Assembly: GCA_963731285.1 (NCBI GenBank) | Contig: CAVSUR010000011.1 | Span: forward strand, 568,072 to 632,071 | DNA: 64,000 nucleotides | Direction: 5' to 3' | Source: CAVSUR01 sp963731285 | GTDB lineage: Bacteria; Actinomycetota; Actinomycetes; Streptosporangiales; Streptosporangiaceae | Shown: positions 55,052 through 63,327 of the stretch, piece by piece | Layout of the letters: each line of letters opens with the position of its first letter | How positions within the stretch are numbered: position 1 is the stretch's first letter | Made by a program: the position numbers and the translations under genes | Notes under the pieces: model-generated | Database searches by the model: none | What the model was told of the DNA's origin: nothing | What the model saw: only the letters and a program-made list of their open reading frames with translations

Positions 55052-57151
55052 GTGGTGCACCATGAGCCTGTGGATGCCTCGCCGTCGGCGCCGGTCAGCG
55101 GCCATTTCACCGCGGCCGTGGCCGGTGCCGCGGCCTTGGCCGCGGTGGCCGGGTCGGCGATCGGCACCGGCTTTGACCGGCCAGGCACCGCCGTCTTCGC
55201 CGAAACGGTGTCGTTCGCCTGCGCGGTCAGCGCCGTCGCCGTGGTCGGGGCCGTGATCGCCCTCGCGGTCCCCGGCAACCGGGTCGGCTGGCTGTTGCTG
55301 GCCGCCGCCGCTGCCATGGGGGCTGGGGTGGCGTTCACCGAGGCTGGTGTGCACGGCGTGGTGACCGCTCCGGGCTCGGTGCCCGGTGCCCGGTATCTGG
55401 CGGCACTGGGGCCGGGCCTGCAGGCGGCCGGCATGGCCATCGCCGTCGTCGGCGTGCCTGTGCTCTTCCCGGACGGACGCCTGCCCGGCCCGCGGTGGCG
55501 CTGGCTGGCCTGGGCCGCCGTTGCCACGGTGATTTTCCTGTTCCTGGGTAACGTGCTCAGCCCGCACGCTCAGCAGACCCGGCTTGCCCGCTGGCACAGC
55601 CCGCTCGGCCTGCCCGGCCGGTATCAGGGCGTCGCGAACACTCTCAGCGCGGCCGGGATCATGCTCGCCGTGGCCGCGGCCGTCGGAGCGATCGCCGGGC
55701 TCGTCGTGCGATGGCGCCGCGGCGGACCGCGGGTCCGGCAGCAGTTGCTGCTGCTGGCGCTGGCGGCCTGCCCGCCCGCTCTGGTCTTCCTCACTATCTT
55801 GATCACCAACGGCGTTCCCGGCTGGGTCTTCGGCGCTGTGCTGGTGCCGCTGCCCATCGCGATCGCGGTCGCGGTGCTCGGCCACGGGCTGTATGACCTG
55901 CGCCGTGCCGCCCAGCGCACCTTGCTGTGGCTGGTCATGTCCGGCGTCGTCGTCGGCATCTACGCGATGGTGGTCACCGCCGCCGCGCTGATCCCTGGCC
56001 GCAGGGCGGGATGGGTCTCCGCGGCGGCGGCCGCCGTGGCCGCCCTGCTGTTGATCCCGCTGCACGCCAAGCTGCAGCGCGGCGTGACCCGCGTCGTCTA
56101 CGGCCGCTGGCACGAGCCCTACGAGCTCCTGGCCGGCCTCGGCAAGCGGCTGGAGGCCGCTGCCGACATCGGCCGGCTGCTAGACGCCGCCGTCACCGAG
56201 CTCGCCACCGGGCTAGACCTACGCGATGTCAGCGTCCGCGATCTCGACGGGACCGTCACCGCCAGCACGGCGAGCACAGCCCCTGGCGTTGCCGCCGCTA
56301 TCCACGCGGCCGTCGGGCCGCAGGCCGCCAGCGTCCCGTTGCTGGCCTACGGCACTGCGGTCGGCTCTTTGACCTATCGGGCACCAGGCCGCCCGTTGAG
56401 CACGGCCGAGGAACGGCTGCTGCGCGACCTGGCCCGGCAACTCGGCACCGCGCTGCACGCACGGCTCCTCCGCGAGGACCTGCAGCGCGCCCGGGAGCGC
56501 CTGGTCCTGGCCCGAGAGGAGGAGCGGCGGCGGCTGCGGCGTGACCTGCACGACGGCATCGGCCCCGCGCTGGCCGGGCTGACGCTGAAAACCGAGACCG
56601 CCCGGGCCCTGCTCCCGCCGGGCAGCGACGGCGTCTCACGCCAGCTATACGACCTCAGCGAGGAGATCCGCCGCACCGTGGCTGATGTCCGCCGCCTAGT
56701 CGAAGGGCTGCGGCCGCCCGCCCTAGATGAGCTCGGCCTGGCCGGTGCGTGTGCCCAGGCCGTCGAACGGCTGACCGCCGGGTCTAGCCTGGTGGCCCGC
56801 GTGGACGCCTGTGCCGACCTGCCTGCGCTGCCGGCTGCCGTCGAGGTCGCCGCGTACCGCATCGTGGTCGAGGCCGTGACCAACACCGTCCGGTACGCCC
56901 AGGCCCGCCACTGCCTGGTGTCGATGGCACGTACCCCCGTCGGCCTGGCCATCGAGGTCACCGACAATGGCACCGGGCTGGCCGCGGCAGGTCATCACGG
57001 CCACGGCCTTGCCATCATGCGGGAGCGGGCCGAGGAACTCGGCGGCACCGTCACGATACGGGACGGCTCACCCGGCGTCACCGTACAGGCACAGTTGCCG
57101 GCCGTGATCACGCCCGCCCAGGTTCCCGGCATTCCGGCGGTGTCCGCGTGA
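55052..57151 (+). CDS. Membrane sensor histidine kinase (HisKA_3 type)
   Basis: 699 residues. The first about 340 contain eight to ten membrane helices, followed by a GAF-like region (LLAGLGKRLEAAADIGRLLD to LLRDLARQLGTAL). The kinase core has the phospho-His in RRRLRRDLHDGIGPALAGLT, the N box YRIVVEAVTNTVRYA, and the G boxes in EVTDNGTGLAAAGHHGHGLA. The GTG at 55052 is the likeliest start (GGAG about 12 bases upstream). It overlaps the response regulator by four bases. It is of the same class as the pair at 14-16 kb but is not a close copy. Confidence 0.88.
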   Translation: MVHHEPVDASPSAPVSGHFTAAVAGAAALAAVAGSAIGTGFDRPGTAVFAETVSFACAVSAVAVVGAVIALAVPGNRVGWLLLAAAAAMGAGVAFTEAGVHGVVTAPGSVPGARYLAALGPGLQAAGMAIAVVGVPVLFPDGRLPGPRWRWLAWAAVATVIFLFLGNVLSPHAQQTRLARWHSPLGLPGRYQGVANTLSAAGIMLAVAAAVGAIAGLVVRWRRGGPRVRQQLLLLALAACPPALVFLTILITNGVPGWVFGAVLVPLPIAIAVAVLGHGLYDLRRAAQRTLLWLVMSGVVVGIYAMVVTAAALIPGRRAGWVSAAAAAVAALLLIPLHAKLQRGVTRVVYGRWHEPYELLAGLGKRLEAAADIGRLLDAAVTELATGLDLRDVSVRDLDGTVTASTASTAPGVAAAIHAAVGPQAASVPLLAYGTAVGSLTYRAPGRPLSTAEERLLRDLARQLGTALHARLLREDLQRARERLVLAREEERRRLRRDLHDGIGPALAGLTLKTETARALLPPGSDGVSRQLYDLSEEIRRTVADVRRLVEGLRPPALDELGLAGACAQAVERLTAGSSLVARVDACADLPALPAAVEVAAYRIVVEAVTNTVRYAQARHCLVSMARTPVGLAIEVTDNGTGLAAAGHHGHGLAIMRERAEELGGTVTIRDGSPGVTVQAQLPAVITPAQVPGIPAVSA

Positions 57152-57798
57152 CCCGGGTCCTTATCGTCGACGACCATCCCTTGTTCCGCGACGGCCTCGC
57201 CGGGCTGCTCGCGACACTGCCCGGGGTAGAAGTGACCGGCACAGTCGGCACGGCCGATCAGGCGCTGGCGGCCATCAGCGAGACCCCACCTGATGTGGTG
57301 CTTATGGATGTCAACCTGCCCGGCGCCTCCGGCATCGAGGCGACGCGACGTGCATCCCAGATTGTTCCGTCCGCCGCCGTACTGGTTATCACTATGGTCG
57401 ACGACGACGACACCGTCCTCGCCGCCCTAGCGGCAGGTGCACGCGGTTACGTCCTCAAGGGCGCGTCCGCCGCCGAGATCGCCGCAGCGCTGCAAACCGT
57501 CGCCGCGGGCGGCGCCGTATTCGGCGCAGGAGTCGCCAGCCGGCTCCTGGCCCGCACCCCCCAGCGGTCACCCGGCCCAGCCAGCCCCGCCCGGCCAGAT
57601 GACCTTACCGTGCGGGAACGCGAGGTCCTCGACCTGCTCTCCGACGGCGCGAGCAATCAGCAGATCGCGCGATCCCTCGGCATCTCCTTGAAGACCGTGC
57701 AAAATCACGTGTCCCGCATCCTCGACAAGCTCCAGGCCGCCGACCGGACGCAGGTCGCCCTCCGCGCCAGGGGCATTCCCCAGCAACCACGGCACTGA
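57148..57798 (+). CDS. NarL/FixJ-family response regulator
   Basis: 216 residues. The receiver has RVLIVDDHPLFRDGLA, the phospho-Asp in VVLMDVNLPGASG (near residue 53) and the Lys in YVLKGASAAEI. The LuxR helix-turn-helix is LTVREREVLDLLSDGASNQQ through LKTVQNHVSRILDKL. Its start overlaps the kinase stop, so it is the cognate partner. Likely targets are the neighbouring membrane genes, by position only. Confidence 0.92.
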   Translation: MTRVLIVDDHPLFRDGLAGLLATLPGVEVTGTVGTADQALAAISETPPDVVLMDVNLPGASGIEATRRASQIVPSAAVLVITMVDDDDTVLAALAAGARGYVLKGASAAEIAAALQTVAAGGAVFGAGVASRLLARTPQRSPGPASPARPDDLTVREREVLDLLSDGASNQQIARSLGISLKTVQNHVSRILDKLQAADRTQVALRARGIPQQPRH

Positions 57799-57929
57799 GA
57801 CACGGCAGACCTCCTGCAGTCCCCGACGGCGCCGGATGACAGGCAGAAGCAAGCCTGCTTCAACGGTCATCGTTGCCGCAGACGCCAACCATGCCGTAGA
57901 AGGGCATGCCGAACCCGGCAGTCTGCGTG

Positions 57930-58345
57930 CCGACAACCCCTCACTGTGCACGCCTTCCTGGGCCAAGATCAGGCTCCAGCATCGCTCCAGCGGCCCGGCC
58001 GACGACCCGACCCCAGCGGCTCGGCTCAGCAGAACGATCTCCAGCAGCAGCCCGCGCACCAGCAGAACCGCACCGGCCAGCCATCCGAGAATCGCCATGC
58101 CCCGGCGCAGGCCCCCGATGCGGCCGCAAGCACGCGAGCCCGGCGCAGAACGCCGCCCCGGCCAGCGAGAGCAGGGCAGTGCCCCATAGGCCGAAGATGA
58201 CGAAGGGCAGTGGCCTGCGGTGAGCAAGCTCCATTCCCGCCGACGAAGCCAACCCGGTCATTGCGCCCACCGCCCAGAAGACATGGGCCGCGGCGAAGAG
58301 GATGCACCAGGCGCTAGCGAGATATCCCAGGTCCGGCGCCGCGAG
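57930..58345 (-). pseudogene. DUF3995 membrane protein, frame broken near 58145
   Basis: The upstream frame reads CILFAAAHVFWAVGAMTGLA and then PFVIFGLWGTALLSLAGAAF. The continuation GMAILGWLAGAVLLVRGLLL lies in another frame and ends in sequence without the last membrane helix. These are the helices of a DUF3995-type protein of about 160 residues. At least one frame shift and a truncated 3' end make it a relic. Confidence 0.65.
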
Positions 58346-58487
58346 CGCGTGGTTACCCGGGCCGTCGGCATGCCCGCTGAACGGGGAATGCCGTAACGGG
58401 GTTCCACCAAGCCAGGACAGTCCCTAGCGCCCTCTTCTGCCGCGCTGAGCGTCTGCCGAGGACTCCGTGCTGCGGTCGCAACAACCG

Positions 58488-58937
58488 TCAGGAGACCGCA
58501 GCCTTCACTAGCCCGGCAACCTTCTGCTCTACCGCAGGGGTCCACTTTTGCAGCGCGAACGACACCGGCCACAGGTCCCCGTCGTCGAGGTGCGCAGCGT
58601 CCTGGAATTCCAGTGTCGAGTACCGGGTGCTGAATTTGCCGGAGTTCTTGAAGCTCACGACGATCTTGCCGTCCGCGCTGGCGTAGGCGGGCATCCCGTA
58701 CCAGGTCTTCGGCGACAGCTGCGGGGCGGCAGCGCTCACCGTCGCATGGACGCGCTCGGCGAGCGCACGATCGTCCGGCGCCATCTTTGCGATCGAGTCG
58801 AGGAGCGCCTGCAGCTCGTCGGCCTTCTTGGCCCCCTTCTTGCCCTCAGCGCGCAGCTCTGCGGCGCGCTGCTTCATCGCGGCACGCTCGGCAGCAGTGA
58901 AGCCGCCGGATCCGGTCTGGGAACTCTCCGCGGGCAT
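58488..58937 (-). CDS. DUF1801-related (iron-chaperone fold) protein
   Basis: 149 residues. A charged helical N-terminus (FTAAERAAMKQRAAELRAEG) precedes the domain LSPKTWYGMPAYASADGKIV and FKNSGKFSTRYSTLEFQDAA, typical of the DUF1801/YdhG-like group. The ATG at 58937 has GAGAGG before it; an ATG eight codons earlier is possible. The biochemical role of the family is not established. Confidence 0.8.
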   Translation of the reverse strand: MPAESSQTGSGGFTAAERAAMKQRAAELRAEGKKGAKKADELQALLDSIAKMAPDDRALAERVHATVSAAAPQLSPKTWYGMPAYASADGKIVVSFKNSGKFSTRYSTLEFQDAAHLDDGDLWPVSFALQKWTPAVEQKVAGLVKAAVS

Positions 58938-59227
58938 TGCCACCCTCTCTTTCGGCCCCATAGGCTCGGCCCGATACCGGCCAGTTGCACAAAGGCTAGG
59001 CCTGTCGCGACCGCTGGTGCTTCTCGATTCGTGATCGATGCGGCGACCCGCATGCCGCCTGCCACGCTCATGCCAGCAAGCGACACCCGCAGCGCCGTGA
59101 GCGGCTGCGTTCTCTGCCGAGGTATCGTCCGGATCCAGTCGCGAAAAGGTGCGTCGCGTCGGTCAGCAGCGCTGCAGGGCGCAAACGGGAAGACCGCAGG
59201 ACCGTGCGGTTCAGCGAAGGAGCCGGT

Positions 59228-60061
59228 TCATGCAGCTTGCGCCGTGACTAGCCAGGCCGCGCCGGGCATAGTCACGCCATCTGGCGATGCGGACGCCATC
59301 AGGCGGACCCGGACCAGTCTGGTCAGCTCGCCGGCTTGTGCCGGACTGAGCCCGGCCAGGATCTCGGTGGCGGTCGGGGAGGTGCGCTCATATTCGAGCA
59401 CGTCGTCTACATCGCGGCCGATGAGCATCGGCTCGTCCGCCTTGACGAACTCGATGCCACCGAACCCCGCACCGCTCAGCAAGGCGCCCACCCGGCCGGT
59501 ACTCGCGAGGGAAAAGGCAGCACCCGGCCCCGGCATCTCGCGCAGGCCGAGTACCGCCGCGGCCTCGGCGAACCCAGTGGTAAAGACCGGGTTCTCAGCG
59601 CGGGTGCGCCAGCAGGCGAACGCCAGCCTGCCGCCGCGCCGCAGCGCCCTCCGCAGGTTGGCGAACGCCGCCGCCGGGTCATCGAAGAACATCACACCGA
59701 AGCTGCTCAGCACCACGTCGAAGACCCCGGCCCCGAACGGGTGCACCTGGGCGTCGGCAACCTCGAACCTGGCATTAGCGACGCCAGCAGCAGCCGCGAG
59801 CCGCCGCGCCTCGGCCACCTGGATCCGGGAAAAGTCCGCGCCCAGAGCATGCCCGCTACCGGCGGCGCGCGCCGCCAGGATAGTCGTCTCACCGCAGCCG
59901 CACCCGACATCGAGAACGTACTCCCCGTCCTGGATCGCCGCGGCGGCCAGCAACCGCGCCCTCAGCCGGCCCAGCACCCGCTCATGCCGCTCACGCTGCT
60001 CGATGAACTCCCGCCCGCTGGCCCCGTTCCAGTCCTCGGCCTGCTCCGCATTCACCGCCAC
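59228..60061 (-). CDS. Class I SAM-dependent methyltransferase
   Basis: 277 residues. Motif I is VLDVGCGCGETTILAARAAG (near residue 50) and the acidic loop is ALGADFSRIQVAEARR. Motif II/III regions are FEVADAQVHPFGAGVFDVVL and LRRALRRGGRLAFACWRTRA. It starts MAVNAEQAEDWNGASG, as in the UbiE-like/methyltransferase-11 group annotated for small molecules. The substrate is unknown and no partner genes adjoin. Confidence 0.88.
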   Translation of the reverse strand: MAVNAEQAEDWNGASGREFIEQRERHERVLGRLRARLLAAAAIQDGEYVLDVGCGCGETTILAARAAGSGHALGADFSRIQVAEARRLAAAAGVANARFEVADAQVHPFGAGVFDVVLSSFGVMFFDDPAAAFANLRRALRRGGRLAFACWRTRAENPVFTTGFAEAAAVLGLREMPGPGAAFSLASTGRVGALLSGAGFGGIEFVKADEPMLIGRDVDDVLEYERTSPTATEILAGLSPAQAGELTRLVRVRLMASASPDGVTMPGAAWLVTAQAA

Positions 60062-60332
60062 GAAGGCCCACGCTACATCGCCCCGCCCAGCGCGTCCCCG
60101 GCTTTTGCCGGGTGGGAGCGTAGCGTCGGGAGCCTGGGTCCCGGCCTGACCTCCGAATCGGCTGACGCCGCTCGGGTTGTCCTTCGAGACGATCTGTCGG
60201 CCGGGCCCCGGGTCTTTATGGCACCTGCCGCCGCTGCCGGTCTGATCTGCCTGGCCTGTGCAAGAGGCCAGGGTTCACGGGCCGGGCGGCGAGCGGGTGC
60301 GTGCCATCCCTCCACCAGAGAAAAGAGATGGC

Positions 60333-60775
60333 ATGGCCATCGTAGAGACCCGCGCCATCACCGGTGGCGCGGGCACTCATGCACACGTGCACGTCGCCGC
60401 GGCCCTTGATCCCGTCGGCGGCTTACCCGGCGTCCGGGAGTTCCCGGTCAGCCCGGCTGGCTATGACTGCCTGCTGGGCTGGCTCGGCGGGTTCGGGACC
60501 GTATGCCTGGCCGGCGTGGAGGGCACCGGCAGCTACGGCGCCGGCCTGGCCCGCCACCTGGCCGCGCCCGGGGTCCGGGTCGCCGGGGTGGACCGATCGG
60601 ACCGCCAGGACCGGCGCCGGCAGGGCAGATCAGACCCGCTGGACGCTGTGAGCGCCGCCCGGGCCGCCCAGTCCGGCCGGGCCCGTGGTGCGCCCAAGGG
60701 CCGGGATGGCACTGTCGAGGCGGTCCGCGCACTGATGGTCGCTCAGCGCAGCGCCCGCGCCAGGCGCGCAACGCT
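60333..60775 (+). pseudogene. IS110-family transposase N-terminal fragment
   Basis: About 148 codons from the ATG at 60333: VCLAGVEGTGSYGAGLARHL, GVDRSDRQDRRRQGRSDPLD and AVSAARAAQSGRARGAPKG are typical of the IS110 RuvC-like domain. The first catalytic Asp of the THxDxHVAA motif is replaced (THAHVHVAA), and homology stops near 60770, where the SARP fragment begins on the other strand. Only about a third of the gene remains. Confidence 0.8.
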
Positions 60776-61398
60776 TCTGCTTGCCGTCCGGACCGGTACA
60801 GAGAAACGATCAGCAGCTCCCACAGGCGCTCGCGAAGCGGGTGCTGGCGGCACGCGGCCTCCAGCTCGCCGGCCAGGTCGGCCTGCCGCCCCAGATCCAG
60901 GTCGGCCGCCGCGCGGGCCTCGACCGCCACCAGGGCCAGCTCGTCCAGATGCGCCCGCTCGGCGTCGGCGAAGCCGGCATAAGCGAACTCGGCCAGCGGC
61001 TCGCCACGCCGCAGGCCAAGCGCCTCACCCAGGGCAGCTGACGCCAGAGCCGCCTCGCCCTCCTCGGCCAGGCGGGGTCCCTTCGCCACCAGCTGCTCGA
61101 ACCGGATGACATCGACGTCCCCGGAACCGATGGTGAGGGCATAGCCGGCTTCGGTGGTGACGATCGCCGCTGGCGCTAGAACGTGGCGCAGCTGGCTGAT
61201 CTGGGCCTGCAGCGCGTTGGCTGGGTTCGCCGCCTGCCGGTCACGCCACAGCACGTCGATCAGGCGGTCGGCGCTGACCGGCTCGCCGTGGTGCAGCGCC
61301 AGCAGGGCCAGCAGGGCCCGCTGCTTGGCGCCCCGGACCGGCACGGCCATACCGTCGTGCACCGCTTCGAGCTCGCCGAACAGCCGGACCTCCACCAC
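60776..61398 (-). pseudogene. AfsR/SARP-family regulator, C-terminally truncated
   Basis: About 207 codons from 61398: the OmpR-like winged helix (VEVRLFGELEAVHDGMAVPV, KQRALLALLALHHGEPVSAD, RLIDVLWRD) and most of the bacterial transcriptional activation domain (LREALGLRRGEPLAEFAYAG-like, ending LYRSGRQAEALRAW). Immediately after, the frame reads the antisense of the IS110 fragment. A full SARP would need at least 40 more residues. The gene was cut when the IS110 piece became joined at about 60775. Confidence 0.78.
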
Positions 61399-61723
61399 CC
61401 CACCGTACGGCCATTCACCACGCCGGCCTCAGCTACGGCAGCGCCACTTCAAGTCGCCCCGGCCGCGTGCCAATCATGCAGTCAGTCTCAGATGCGCCAG
61501 TCACCACGACCAGCTGGGCTCGCCTGCCAACTGGTTACACGTGCCCGCAGCACCGGACAGTTGCGAGGCGCGCAACAACCGCCGGGCCAGACGGGCACCT
61601 CCACGCTCACGGGGATCACTCGCGCGGCGTGCCCGACGGTCCAGCCAGACTGTGCCCTATGCGTGCCCGAGCGGCCCTCGCTAGCGCACGTTCACCCTGG
61701 TCAGAGCCATACAGGGCAACCTT
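61399..61723. other. Right-edge stretch of the island
   Basis: About 325 bases between the truncated SARP and the attR-like repeat. I see no gene or clear signal. Confidence 0.35.
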
Positions 61724-61769
61724 CTCCGGAGCCGTGTGCGCAGGTTCGAATCCTGCTGGGGGCGCTGCT
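61724..61769 (+). other. attR-like repeat (copy of tRNA-Arg 3' end)
   Basis: 46 bases identical to 37932-37977. No 5' half of a tRNA is attached, so it is not a working tRNA. It marks the distal end of the island. Confidence 0.85.
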
Positions 61770-61812
61770 GTGATGTCGCAGGACATCGAGGACGCCCTGA
61801 ACCCACATTGGG

Positions 61813-63207
61813 TTAGGGCGTGCGTCGTCTGGGGCCTGGTGGCCGTCCGGTGGGCTGGTAGTCGCGGGCTGGGTCGAGGGTCAGCTCGCGGAGGAGCTCG
61901 CCGGTTGTCTTGCTGATGATCCGGATATGCAGGTCCTGGGTGAGGATGAGGACCTCGGTTCCGGCGTGAGCGCGGCCGACGCCGATGTGGTGGAGCTTGC
62001 CGGCGTGGCGGAGGGTGACGGTGCCGACGGCCCAGATCCTGTCGGTGCGGACGCGGTCGTGGGTGTCGGCGTCGCGGTTGCCGGGGGCGGCTTTGGGCCG
62101 GGTGGCATAGGCGGCCGCGGGGGTCTGTCGGCGGGGCAGGGAGCGGTGCGGCCGCTGGTGGTTGTAGATGGTGGTGAACTGGCCGAGCAGTGCTTGCAGC
62201 TCGGTGATGGTGGCGGGCTGGCGGGGCTGGGCGGCGAGCCATTTCTTCATGGTCTGCTGAAATCGTTCTACTTTGCCCTGGGTCTGCGGGTGGTTCGGCT
62301 TGCCGTTCTTCTGCCGGATGCCCAGGCGGCGCAGCTCGTGCTCGAGGCCGTTGCGGCCGCCTTTACCCGACTCACGATATGTTTCGCCCTATTTCTTCAC
62401 TAATCTGTGCACTAATCTCTGACCGCAGAATGCGGAGCCCGCTGGTCATGTCACGGTGCGACAGTGGCGGACGCCTGGCGGCGCAGTCAGGGCCCCTTTC
62501 CCCCTCTTTCCTCCCTCTCCTCTTCTTCTCTTCCCCCCCGGCCCGTCGAGGCCGTTGCGGCCGCCTTTACAGCCGGACAGCCTGGTGGTGAACACCATGC
62601 CGTTGTCCGTCAAAGTGGAGGCGGGGGCGCCGTGCGCGGTGATGGCGGCCTGGAAGGCGGTGAGCACGATCGGGCCGGTGATCCGCTGGTGTGCGGTGAC
62701 CGACAGGGCGTACCGGGAGTGGTCATCGAGCCAGGTCAGGATCTCGGTGCCGGCTCCGTTTGCTAGCGGGTAATGGGTGAAGTCGGCCTGCCAGCGCTCA
62801 TTGGGCTGGTCGGCCTGGAATCTGAGGTAGGAGGACTTCGGGCGCTTCTTCGGCTCAGGGGCGATCAGGCCGCGCCTGGTCAGGTGCCGGCTGATGGTCG
62901 CTGGTGATACCCGGGCCTGGTGATGGTGCTCAAGGTGCCAGGCGATGGTCACGGGACCGGCGTCCATGCCCTGACCGGTGAGCTCCTTGCGGAACCGGAC
63001 GATCAGGTCCGCCGTGTCCGCGCTGATCGCCCGTGGCGAGGTCCTCGGGCGGCGGGACCGCGGCTCCAACGCGGCGTCCCCTTCAGCCCGGTACCGGGCA
63101 AGCAGGGTGTAGATCCAGGACCGGGCAACCCCGTAACTGCGGGCAACCTCGCTGACCGGGCGCTTCTCGACAGTGACGGCAGTGATGACCAAGCGCGCTC
63201 TCGACAT
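61813..63207 (-). pseudogene. IS481-family DDE transposase, split by a 204-bp insertion
   Basis: From 63207: a helix-turn-helix (RPVSEVARSYGVARSWIYTL), then the catalytic core with WQADFTHYPLANG (first Asp) and STLTDNGMVFTT (second Asp). At RLSG the frame enters a purine-rich insert and stops at 62446. After the insert the coding resumes as GRNGLEHELRRLGIRQKNGK and QGKVERFQQTMKKWL (the Glu) and ends at 61813. Removing 204 bp (one copy of a 25-bp duplication plus 179 bp) restores one 396-residue frame, the normal size for this family. Confidence 0.85.
62342..62570. repeat. 25-bp direct repeats flanking a 179-bp insert with a 47-base pyrimidine run
   Basis: Identical 25-mers lie at 62342-62366 and 62546-62570 inside the transposase gene. 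Between them 62493-62539 contains 47 consecutive C/T bases. The insert has no gene. Confidence 0.85.
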
Positions 63208-63259
63208 CCGGCGAGCGTTCTGGCTGGTCGGCCGCTAGCCCCTCCGCCACGCCGGGCTA

Positions 63260-63303
63260 CTGTCCTCAATGTCTTGAGACACCCTGTCCTCAATGTCTTG
63301 AGG
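63260..63303 (+). repeat. Tandem ends of the IS481 element
   Basis: CTGTCCTCAATGTCTTGAG occurs twice, about 24 bases apart, at the right boundary of the element. Double transposase-binding ends are common in IS481 relatives. Confidence 0.7.
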
Positions 63304-63327
63304 CTGGACACTGCTGGGGGCGCTGCT

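Larger units (their letters stand above)
37978..61769. mobile_element. Genomic island integrated in tRNA-Arg
   Basis: The segment is bounded by the 46-bp tRNA-derived repeats. Its content is accessory: small metabolic and regulatory genes, three IS110 transposases or pieces, a tyrosine recombinase and many gene ruins. Core genes stop exactly at the tRNA. No conjugation, replication or phage structural genes are visible, and the recombinase is internal and not next to an attachment site. The island therefore looks old, composite and probably immobile. Confidence 0.75.
61770..63310 (-). mobile_element. IS481-type insertion sequence, interrupted
   Basis: The element fills the space between two copies of CTGCTGGGGGCGCTGCT (61753-61769 and 63311-63327). 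Its left end (GTCGCAGGACATCGAGGAC) and right end (TGTCCTCAATGTCTTGAG, present twice) are related inverted ends around GACATYGAGGAC. The single long gene is a DDE transposase split by an internal insertion. Confidence 0.7.
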
